Part shown: positions 1 to 6,553 of the stretch, piece after piece
Layout: every line of letters starts with the position of its first letter
Position numbering within the stretch: position 1 is the first letter of the stretch
Origin: JABSOG01 sp041583135
Lineage (GTDB): Bacteria > Pseudomonadota > Gammaproteobacteria > Enterobacterales > Alteromonadaceae
Assembly (NCBI GenBank): GCA_041583135.1
Contig: JBFHGJ010000132.1
Coordinates: 1-14,631 of the forward strand
Direction of reading: 5' to 3'
DNA: 14,631 nt
Program-made: the position numbers and the translations under genes
Notes under the pieces: generated by a model
The model's input: only the letters and a program-made list of their open reading frames with translations
The model's database searches: none
What the model was told of the DNA's origin: nothing

Positions 1-16
1 ATCATTGTAAAAAATT

Positions 17-134
17 CGCCTGGCGACAATGGCAATGTGGTCCCACCTGAATCCATTCCGAACTCAGAAGTGAAACGCATTAGCGCCGATGGTAGTGTGG
101 GAGATCCCATGTGAGAGTAGGACATCGCCAGGCA
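17..134 (+). rRNA. rrf: 5S ribosomal RNA
   Basis: This is the 5S RNA of the large ribosomal subunit. The ends pair as the closing helix: CGCCTGGCGA at 17-26 with TCGCCAGGCA at 125-134. Inside are the nearly invariant gammaproteobacterial segments GTGGTCCCACCTGA (37-50), CCGAACTCAGAAGTGAAACG (58-77) and GCGCCGATGGTAGTGTGGG (84-102). Length is about 118 nt against 120 in E. coli, and the exact mature ends may be off by a base or two. It is presumably the last gene of a 16S-23S-5S operon whose other genes lie left of the window. A terminator follows within 10 bases. Confidence 0.96.
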
Positions 135-140
135 CCCAAT

Positions 141-179
141 AAACTAAAGAACCCGACCTTGTGTCGGGTTTTTTAGTTT
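141..179 (+). terminator. Intrinsic terminator of the rrn operon
   Basis: The stem ACCCGAC (151-157) pairs with GTCGGGT (163-169) around a short CTTGT loop and is followed by a T-run (169-174). The flanks AAACTAAA (141-148) and TTTAGTTT (172-179) are also complementary, so the hairpin can extend and work on both strands. It starts 6 bases after the 5S gene. Confidence 0.88.
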
Positions 180-200
180 GTGGGTTTTGTGTATTGGGTT

Positions 201-486
201 CAAAAATTGATATGGCACAGGTTGGTTGTTGCGGAGCAACGCCCAACAATGTACACCAAGCTCGAACAAACCACCTCTAGCGACAACACCGCACAGGGTC
301 GGAGTGTTTGATATTGGTGAACGCTCGCGTTCCCGTTATCAAAGACTCTGACCCTGGCTACGAAGAGCCTCAACACCAAGCTCGAACAAGCCACCGCTAC
401 AATTCAACACCATACTTGAACAATGACATTGTCCATGATGGGCGTTGCGTTGCAACAACCATCCTATGTGCGGATCGTAATTTTGG
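201..486. repeat. Repeat-rich gene-free element with inverted ends (MITE-like)
   Basis: The stretch from the 5S terminator to murB holds no convincing gene. Its left end (about 201-250) and right end (about 434-486) are imperfect inverted copies. Both contain GGTTGTTGC-NNN-GCAACGCCC in their respective orientation, and similarity continues outward to a CAAAA(A)TT edge. Each copy folds on itself: GTTGC/GCAAC at 228-232/236-240, and the same pairing around GTT in the right copy. Between them lie direct repeats: CACCAAGCTCGAACAA at 254-269 and 374-389, with a diverged third copy at 408-423. The first two extend to about 38 bases of similarity. A long palindrome occupies 294-356. Terminal inverted repeats and no coding capacity suggest a non-autonomous mobile element or a dispersed extragenic repeat. 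No target-site duplication was identified, so this is inference. Confidence 0.55.
294..356. repeat. Long imperfect palindrome
   Basis: Bases 294-305 (CAGGGTCGGAGT) pair with 345-356 (ACTCTGACCCTG), with one G.T wobble. After a single G.G mismatch, TTTGATA (307-313) pairs with TATCAAA (337-343). The apex refolds as GAACG (319-323) with CGTTC (328-332) around a CTCG loop. This would make a stable hairpin of about 20 pairs on either transcribed strand. It lies between the direct repeats of the surrounding element. Confidence 0.7.
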
Positions 487-492
487 TGTTTA

Positions 493-521
493 ATGGCACT
501 ATCTCAATCAACGTTTATAAT
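493..521 (+). promoter_or_regulatory. Putative sigma-70 promoter of murB-birA-coaX
   Basis: A perfect -10 box TATAAT lies at 516-521. A 4/6 -35 match (ATGGCA, 493-498) precedes it at the ideal 17-base spacing. Transcription would start near 528, leaving a leader of only about 18 nt before the murB ATG at 546. The -10 box overlaps a third copy of the GGGCGTTGCAACAAC repeat. Confidence 0.45.
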
Positions 522-545
522 GGGCGTTGCAACAACTGTCCAATA

Positions 546-1559
546 ATGAAAGTGAATAATTTGATTAATCTCATAAACTGTCATAGCTTTGCTTTACCTT
601 ATCAAGCCGAACGATTGCTACGTTTTGGCTGCGTTGATGATTTGATTGCTCAAGCGCGTTCAGAAGATCTTTTTGAGTCGCCTCACTTGATACTTGGTGA
701 CGGCACCAATACGCTTTTCACCCAAGATTATGCCGGGACGATTATTCAGCTGACAGCCAAAGACATATGCACCTTTGAAGATGATGAGTATCACTATATT
801 GAGGTCGAAGCTGGTTATCCGTGGCATGAGCTGGTGCGTTGGGCTTTGGCGCATAGAATTTACGGGCTTGAAAATTTAGCGTTGATCCCTGGTACGGTTG
901 GTGCAGCCCCTATCCAGAATATCGGGGCCTACGGCGTTGAGTTTGCTGATGTCTGCGATAGAGTGGAATATTTGGATAAACAAAGCCTTCGCTTAATGAC
1001 AAAGGGCGTTGATGAATTGGCTTTTGGTTATCGCGACAGTATTTTCAAGCAGCAACTGAAAGACAAGGTGGTGATCACTAAAGTTTGGTTGAAGTTGCCA
1101 AAGCGTTGGCAAGCGGTCAATAGTTACAAGGGGCTTGAAGGTACAAATACGCCAGATGATATTTTTACTCAGGTCATTGCACAACGCCAAAGTAAACTGC
1201 CCGATCCCAATGTTTTGCCTAATGCCGGCAGCTTTTTCAAAAACCCTCAAGTGTCGAGCACTTTTGCCGAGCAGCTAAAACGGCAGTATGCTGAGCTACC
1301 GATATTTGCAGTTAGCAAGGACACCAGTAAGCTGTCAGCTGCATGGCTGATTGAGCACTGTGGTTTTAAAGGGAGGCGTATCGGCGATATTGGCGTGTAT
1401 CAGAATCATGCGCTGATTTTAGTGAACTATGGTCAAACGCAAGGTTATGATAGTGGTCAAGATCAGGGGGGATCACTCAAGCGGCTGATTGGTGAAATTA
1501 TCGATTCGGTCAAACAGCGTTTTGACGTGACGCTTGAATGTGAAGTGCAGGTGTACTAA
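546..1559 (+). CDS. murB: UDP-N-acetylenolpyruvoylglucosamine reductase
   Basis: MurB reduces the enolpyruvyl group of UDP-GlcNAc-enolpyruvate to give UDP-MurNAc, the second committed step of peptidoglycan synthesis. It uses NADPH and bound FAD in the cytoplasm. From the ATG at 546 the protein has 337 residues (E. coli 342). The FAD-binding segment GDGTN is at 51-55 and LALIPGTVGAAPIQNIGAYG at 111-130. Catalytic residues are in place: Arg163 (GYRDS), the proton-donor Ser229 (NAGSFFKNP) and Glu333 (ECEV). This is the type I E. coli-like form. The frame is open back to 423, but that extension translates the upstream repeat, so 546 is preferred. The start lacks a clear Shine-Dalgarno sequence. 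A 17-codon frame from 493 ends in TAATG overlapping it, so coupling or near-leaderless initiation is possible. The stop overlaps birA by one base. Confidence 0.96.
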   Translation: MKVNNLINLINCHSFALPYQAERLLRFGCVDDLIAQARSEDLFESPHLILGDGTNTLFTQDYAGTIIQLTAKDICTFEDDEYHYIEVEAGYPWHELVRWALAHRIYGLENLALIPGTVGAAPIQNIGAYGVEFADVCDRVEYLDKQSLRLMTKGVDELAFGYRDSIFKQQLKDKVVITKVWLKLPKRWQAVNSYKGLEGTNTPDDIFTQVIAQRQSKLPDPNVLPNAGSFFKNPQVSSTFAEQLKRQYAELPIFAVSKDTSKLSAAWLIEHCGFKGRRIGDIGVYQNHALILVNYGQTQGYDSGQDQGGSLKRLIGEIIDSVKQRFDVTLECEVQVY

Positions 1560-2551
1560 TGGCAGCTTTTGATAAGAAACAACAGATCTTAAACCAACTC
1601 AGCGATGGTCGTTTTCATTCCGGTGAAGCCCTAGGTAGCTTACTGGGTATCAGCCGAGCGGCTGTCAGCAAGCATATTCATCAATTGATAGAGCTTGGAG
1701 TTGAGATTTTTAGGGTGTCGGGTAAAGGTTATTGTCTAGCACAAGACATGACTCTGTTGGATGAATGCTTGATCAAACAGAATCTGCAAATCGCCAATGC
1801 GCTTTCACCCAAGGTAGAAGTTAAACATGTGATCACCTCAACCAATGACTATTTACTCGAGAAAGTACGCTCGACACAACCGCCAGCGAACGGTGATTGC
1901 GTTATTGCCGAGTGTCAAACGGCAGGACGAGGACGTCGAGGTCGTGTTTGGGTATCTCCGTTTGGTTCGCATATTTATTTTTCAATGTACTGGCAACTCG
2001 ATGGTATTTCTCATGCTATGGGGCTGAGTATCGCTGTCGGGATTGCGGTGCGCGAGGCCATCTGCGAGCAAGTCGATGCTGAGGTAAAACTAAAGTGGCC
2101 TAACGATCTGTTGCTCGATGACAAGAAGCTGGCCGGTATCTTAGTTGAGCTTGACGGGCAAACCGATGGGCCTTGTGGTGTGGTTATAGGCATAGGTATC
2201 AATGTCAATATGCCAAACGGAGCAAGCGCTGCGATTGACCAGCCTTGGGCTGATATCGCCTCTTATTGCGATGGCGCTGTCGATCGCAATTTACTGGTTG
2301 CCACTCTTATCGATAAGTTGCATCAGGGCTTAAAGCGCTTTGAAATTGAGGGGTTGGGAGGTAGTATTCAGCATTGGAATGCCCATGATAGATATTTTAA
2401 TCAACCGGTTAAGCTGTTGATGGGGAGTCGCTGCATTGAAGGCGTCGCAAAGGGAATCGATATGCAAGGTGGTATATTGCTGGTAGAGCAAGGTGGGGAG
2501 ATAGCCAAGCCTTTTTATGGTGGCGAGATCTCGTTAAGGGGTAACTCGTGA
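1559..2551 (+). CDS. birA: Bifunctional biotin-[acetyl-CoA-carboxylase] ligase and biotin operon repressor
   Basis: BirA activates biotin with ATP to biotinyl-5'-AMP and transfers it to the biotin carboxyl carrier protein AccB. With biotinyl-AMP bound, the E. coli-type enzyme also dimerises and represses the biotin genes. The protein has 330 residues (E. coli 321). An N-terminal winged helix-turn-helix lies at about 8-60 (SGEALGSLLGISRAAVSKHI), so this is the repressor-competent class II form. The catalytic core has the biotinyl-AMP-binding loop AGRGRRGRVW (122-131) and LKWPNDLLLDDKKLAGILVE (178-197). The C-terminal SH3-like domain spans about 280-327. The start ATG overlaps the murB stop (TAATG), and the last four bases overlap coaX, so expression is probably coupled. 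No bio operon is in the window. Confidence 0.97.
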   Translation: MAAFDKKQQILNQLSDGRFHSGEALGSLLGISRAAVSKHIHQLIELGVEIFRVSGKGYCLAQDMTLLDECLIKQNLQIANALSPKVEVKHVITSTNDYLLEKVRSTQPPANGDCVIAECQTAGRGRRGRVWVSPFGSHIYFSMYWQLDGISHAMGLSIAVGIAVREAICEQVDAEVKLKWPNDLLLDDKKLAGILVELDGQTDGPCGVVIGIGINVNMPNGASAAIDQPWADIASYCDGAVDRNLLVATLIDKLHQGLKRFEIEGLGGSIQHWNAHDRYFNQPVKLLMGSRCIEGVAKGIDMQGGILLVEQGGEIAKPFYGGEISLRGNS

Positions 2552-3234
2552 AGCTGTTGGTCGATGTCGGCAATACGCGGGCGAAAGCGGTATTGCTGGA
2601 AGATGGGCAGTTTACTCCTATAGCCTATTCGCTTCACTTATTTGAACGCTTTGCTATTAAGCAATTAAATTACGCTTGTGTGCGCCATGACGATAGTGTC
2701 AAGAATCTGTTGGAAAAGGCGCAGCACCACGGCGTAGAAATTGTTGAAGCGACCACCAACAGTCACGCTTTTGGCGTCCAATGCGCTTATGAGCACTATC
2801 AGACTTTGGGCATCGACCGCTGGCTCGCTGTCATTGGCGCCAGTCAAACTTTCCCTGAACAAAACGTAGTAGTCGTCGATGCTGGCACGGCGATCACCGT
2901 TGATTTTGTCACTGCCCAAAAACAACACTTAGGTGGTTGGATTGTGCCGGGGCTTGAACTGATGACTTCATCTATTGCCCAAAGAGCCGACAAGGTGTTT
3001 GATGATCCGAATACGATATATCAATGTGATATCGGCAAAAGCACACCCCAGGCACTTAAATCTGGTTGTCTTGCTGCGCAAATTGGCTTGGTTAGACAGG
3101 CAATGACGCAATTTGATGTCAACGCCACCTTGGTGCTGTGTGGTGGGACCGCGCCACTTATGCTCGAACCGCTTGCCTCATTTAACCCGATACACGATGA
3201 GCTGATCGTATTCAAAGGACTGGCGCAATTCTAG
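2548..3234 (+). CDS. coaX: Type III pantothenate kinase
   Basis: CoaX phosphorylates pantothenate to 4'-phosphopantothenate, the first step of coenzyme A synthesis. The type III enzyme belongs to the ASKHA fold, needs a monovalent cation and is not feedback-inhibited by CoA, unlike the CoaA of E. coli. The 228-residue protein shows the phosphate-binding DVGNTRAK at 6-13, GIDRWLAVIGA at 88-98, the catalytic-Asp segment VVVDAGTAITVDF at 108-120 (Asp111), GGWIVPGLELM at 129-139 and LCGGTAP at 197-203. The start is GTG at 2548, overlapping the birA TGA in GTGA, with a good ribosome-binding site AAGGGG (2536-2541) six bases upstream. It is slightly shorter than many homologues but has all the key motifs. 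It is the last gene of the operon and converges with the kinase gene. Confidence 0.95.
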   Translation: MKLLVDVGNTRAKAVLLEDGQFTPIAYSLHLFERFAIKQLNYACVRHDDSVKNLLEKAQHHGVEIVEATTNSHAFGVQCAYEHYQTLGIDRWLAVIGASQTFPEQNVVVVDAGTAITVDFVTAQKQHLGGWIVPGLELMTSSIAQRADKVFDDPNTIYQCDIGKSTPQALKSGCLAAQIGLVRQAMTQFDVNATLVLCGGTAPLMLEPLASFNPIHDELIVFKGLAQF

Positions 3235-3285
3235 ACTGACCATTGTCGTTTGAATTGAGTCCGGCTAGCTGCAACCTATATGTTC

Positions 3286-3303
3286 AAAGGCCAATAGGCC
3301 TTC
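3286..3303. terminator. Weak candidate bidirectional terminator between convergent genes
   Basis: The stem AAGGCC (3287-3292) pairs with GGCCTT (3297-3302) around AATA. It lies in the 76-base gap between coaX and the convergent kinase gene. The stem is short and no proper T-run follows on either strand, so its role as terminator is doubtful. Confidence 0.3.
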
Positions 3304-3310
3304 GTGTGCT

Positions 3311-6300
3311 TTAAACTTGCGAATACTCCTTGGCAAAGCATTCACTGAGCTGGTCGTGGGCTTCACCTAATTCAATCAGCCAAACGGCCATCTCTTGCGG
3401 GTTATTGTTTTTGATTGCCTGCTCTAGCTTTTCAGCGGCGTCGGCCATCATGATGCCACCGATATTGCGACAGGTGCCTTTGATCTCGTGACTGATGGCT
3501 TTGGCTTGGGTTAAATCGCTATCTTTTATGGCCTGTTCTAAATTGTTTAATGTGACAGGCATTTTATCGTTATACAGTGCGATGATTTGAGCGACGATTT
3601 TACTGTTGTTACCACTGCGTTTTATTAAACCTTCCTTATCCCAAAATGTGGCATGTTCAACAGTGGCGTCTTGTTCCTGTTTGTTTGAGGTGGTATTTTG
3701 CCCAAAAGGCTGCTTGATCCAAGAGGCAATCTTTTGTTCTAAGCTATTGGCATCCACTGGTTTGGTCATGTAGTCATCCATGCCGGCATCGATACATTTT
3801 TCTTTATCGCCTTTCATGGCGTTAGCTGTAATGGCGATGATCGGAATTTCCTTTTGGGGCCAGTTTCTTGAGCGAATATTTTGAGTGGCTTTAAAGCCAT
3901 CCATTTCGGGCATTTGGCAATCCATCAATATCAAATCATAAGGTGCTTCGGCAGGCATTTGCTCTAAAAGTTGCAATGCTTCTATACCATTGGAAGCAAC
4001 CTCCGAATCGACGCCGATGTTACTTAATATGGCGGTGATCACGGCTTGATTGATGGGGTTGTCTTCAACCACCAAAACTTTGGGCTTGGTTTGCTGCACC
4101 TGTTTAAATTTACTGAGGTTGTGTGTCGTCACCAAAGGGGTGGTGTGCTCAATGGCGCCGCTGTCGTCGATGATGACTTTCAAAGCGTCAAGCAGGTTAC
4201 TTGGTGCCAAAGGTTTTGGAAAGTACGCTTGAAAGCCAAGCTCGGCAAAGTATTTCGCATCGCCGTGTTCACTCATCGAAGTCATCATGACGAGTTTCAT
4301 TTGGTCAAGCTTCCGGTCTTTTCTGATCTCTTTGCCGAGCATGGCACCATTCATCATTGGCATTTGCATATCTAAAATAGCCACATCAAAATGATTGGCT
4401 TGATACTTCTTAAGAATGCTTAAGGCTGAGGGACCGTCTTGGGCTTCAACCACTTTGGCCCCCCATATGGCGAGTTGTTCTTTTAATACTTCGCGGTTGG
4501 TTTTGTTGTCATCGACAATTAAGACATGTGTCGCCGATAAATCCACTTGCGGCAACTCGAGGCTTTGGTGTTTCGACAAGGTGATATCGATATAAAAACT
4601 GAAGCAACTGCCTATGCCCAATTCACTGGTTACGACGATTTCTCCTCCCAGTAGCTCGCAGAGCTTTTTCACTATTGCTAGGCCCAACCCTGAGCCTCCG
4701 AATTTTCGGGTGGTTGAGGCATCGACTTGAGTGAAAGATGAGAACAACATGTCGATGCTTTGTTGTGGAATACCGATGCCGGTGTCGGATATATCGCAGT
4801 AGAGTCTGGTACTGCCGGGTTGCTCACTGATGCTGAGCTTGACTTTGATCTCGCCTTTTTCAGTGAATTTGATGGCATTGCCGACAAGGTTGGTGAGTAT
4901 TTGTCTGAGCCTGCTTGGATCGCTATAGATAAATGGCGGCTCTAGATGGGTGATGTCTAAGATCAGCTCTAATCCTTTTTCTTGTGCTTTGTGGGCGAGG
5001 GTTTGGACGGTATTGGCAACCAGCTCTTGGACATTGAATTCGATGAACTCGACTTCGAGCTTGCCGGCTTCGATTTTAGAGAAGTCTAAGATGCTGTTGA
5101 TCAACGTCATCAGGTTTTCGGCGCTGGCATTGGCCAGTGACAGATGATAGCGTTGTTTCTCACTCAATTCGCTTTGTTCTAAAATACCGAGCATACCGAT
5201 AATGCCGTTCATTGGGGTGCGTATTTCATGGCTCATGGTTGCCAAAAATTCGCTTTTGGCCTGAGTGCTGACATTGGCTTTTTCAAGGGCTATTTCTAGT
5301 TCTTTGGTGCGTTGTTGCACTTGGTTTTCTAAAGAGTCGGCCAAGGCCTGTAGTTCTTGTCCTGAGCTGTCGAGATGCTGCACCATGGTATTGAAGGCAT
5401 CGGTCAACTGTCCTATTTCATCTTGTTGTATGGCAGTCGGCAGCTCTACAGACGTTTCTCCTGAGGCTATTTTTTTGGCGGTATGGGTGAGTAACTTAAC
5501 CGGCTTCATTAAAAAGTGTGACAGCACCGCCATGGCGATACTCAATAAAATGGTGACGACAAAAACGTTGCTGAAGATCCGCTTACCAAAACCTTCTGCC
5601 TCTTGTTCGATTAACGTGTGGGATGCCAAAGACCCCATGATAAGGTAGTTATCGGGATCGGTTTTACCTAAGGGCTGCCTTAAGGTGATCAAGCTGTTAG
5701 ATGACTCGGATACCGCACTATGCACTTGATATCTCGACTGCGACTCGGTTTGATTTTTTAAATAAGGAAAATCTTTGAACAGTCCGGCATCGCCGCCAAG
5801 CGCTCGAGTGAACTGTTTGTCTTTTTCACCATGAAAAACGTAGTCGCCATGACGGTCGGCAACAAAATAGTTGACATATTTAGGCGGGTTTCGAAACAGG
5901 CGGCTTAGCTCATAAAAGTTGGCGTTGATCACCACCACCCCTTTGACCTCGCCATTGTAATAAACTGGGGTGGATACACGAACAACAGGGTTGAACGGCA
6001 GCTGTATCACGCGATACTCCCTGTTTAGTTCTACCGGAGAGACAAAGTGCTGACCTTGCGCTAGCGCAATCGCTTGACGAAAATATCGACGTTGTCCTTT
6101 CGATTGCAGTTCATCGCCAGAGCGGGTCACAACTTGCCCTTTTAGTCGTTCGACCCGAACAATCTCCTTGCCCTCTTGCGCGACACCGATAAATCTCACT
6201 TGTAGATACTCAGGGCGTTGGCGCAATAATGCTGTCATTTCAATGGCGAGTCGTTGCAGCCAAAGCTCGGTAGTCATGTTGCGCAAGTCGTCGTAGCCAT

Positions 6301-6553
6301 CGCCTTGACTGGCCCTGAAGTAGCCTGGGATGGAATCAGCCCGGACGATATTATCGACATCGTTTTGCATTCGCTCTATGCGCTGGTTGAAACGCAGGGC
6401 TTGACGTTGGAGATCTTCTGCTAGACGTTGCAGGCTTTGTTGTCTCAATAGCTGTGCGGCGTCATGATAGGCGACAAAAGAGGTGAGCAAAATACCGCTG
6501 CCGGCAACTAAAAATGCCATTAAAGCAAATTTTATCGATAGGCTCATTTTCAC
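3311..6553 (-). CDS. Hybrid sensor histidine kinase (Cache-like sensor, HAMP, HisKA, HATPase, two receivers, HPt)
   Basis: This is an inner-membrane sensor with a complete intramolecular phosphorelay. In its 1080 residues, a first membrane helix lies at about 7-27. The periplasmic sensor region (about 28-325) resembles a double Cache/PAS-like domain, including SPVELNREYRVIQLPF and a VVVIN strand. A second membrane helix lies at about 326-349, HAMP at about 350-402 and a coiled linker to about 432. The HisKA domain has phospho-acceptor His442 (MSHEIRTPMNG). The HATPase has Asn559, SDTGIGIP (589-596) and FGGSGLGLAI (618-627). Receiver 1 has acidic pocket Asp681/682, Asp728 and Lys780. Receiver 2 has Glu830/Asp831, Asp878, Thr909 and Lys931. 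The C-terminal HPt has His1022 (ISHEIKGT). All phosphotransfer residues are present. No response regulator lies nearby, so the output partner and ligand are unknown. The GTG start overlaps the upstream stop (TAGTG); an ATG two codons later is the alternative. Confidence 0.95.
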   Translation of the reverse strand: MKMSLSIKFALMAFLVAGSGILLTSFVAYHDAAQLLRQQSLQRLAEDLQRQALRFNQRIERMQNDVDNIVRADSIPGYFRASQGDGYDDLRNMTTELWLQRLAIEMTALLRQRPEYLQVRFIGVAQEGKEIVRVERLKGQVVTRSGDELQSKGQRRYFRQAIALAQGQHFVSPVELNREYRVIQLPFNPVVRVSTPVYYNGEVKGVVVINANFYELSRLFRNPPKYVNYFVADRHGDYVFHGEKDKQFTRALGGDAGLFKDFPYLKNQTESQSRYQVHSAVSESSNSLITLRQPLGKTDPDNYLIMGSLASHTLIEQEAEGFGKRIFSNVFVVTILLSIAMAVLSHFLMKPVKLLTHTAKKIASGETSVELPTAIQQDEIGQLTDAFNTMVQHLDSSGQELQALADSLENQVQQRTKELEIALEKANVSTQAKSEFLATMSHEIRTPMNGIIGMLGILEQSELSEKQRYHLSLANASAENLMTLINSILDFSKIEAGKLEVEFIEFNVQELVANTVQTLAHKAQEKGLELILDITHLEPPFIYSDPSRLRQILTNLVGNAIKFTEKGEIKVKLSISEQPGSTRLYCDISDTGIGIPQQSIDMLFSSFTQVDASTTRKFGGSGLGLAIVKKLCELLGGEIVVTSELGIGSCFSFYIDITLSKHQSLELPQVDLSATHVLIVDDNKTNREVLKEQLAIWGAKVVEAQDGPSALSILKKYQANHFDVAILDMQMPMMNGAMLGKEIRKDRKLDQMKLVMMTSMSEHGDAKYFAELGFQAYFPKPLAPSNLLDALKVIIDDSGAIEHTTPLVTTHNLSKFKQVQQTKPKVLVVEDNPINQAVITAILSNIGVDSEVASNGIEALQLLEQMPAEAPYDLILMDCQMPEMDGFKATQNIRSRNWPQKEIPIIAITANAMKGDKEKCIDAGMDDYMTKPVDANSLEQKIASWIKQPFGQNTTSNKQEQDATVEHATFWDKEGLIKRSGNNSKIVAQIIALYNDKMPVTLNNLEQAIKDSDLTQAKAISHEIKGTCRNIGGIMMADAAEKLEQAIKNNNPQEMAVWLIELGEAHDQLSECFAKEYSQV

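Noticed and set aside
254..423. CRISPR-like array from the repeated CACCAAGCTCGAACAA
   Set aside because: There are only three copies, one diverged, spaced 120 and 34 bases apart, with no cas gene in the window.
200..493. Short open frames of about 60 codons on both strands in the 5S-murB gap
   Set aside because: They cross palindromes and repeats and have no ribosome-binding site or recognisable product. Their similarity to each other is explained by the inverted repeat.
423..545. Upstream in-frame extension of murB (41 extra residues)
   Set aside because: It translates the repeat copy at 434-486, adds residues not found in MurB proteins and makes the protein too long. The 546 start gives the family length.
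4046..5648. Several open frames of 60-127 codons opposite the sensor kinase
   Set aside because: They are antisense shadows of a well-supported kinase gene and lack ribosome-binding sites and recognisable motifs.
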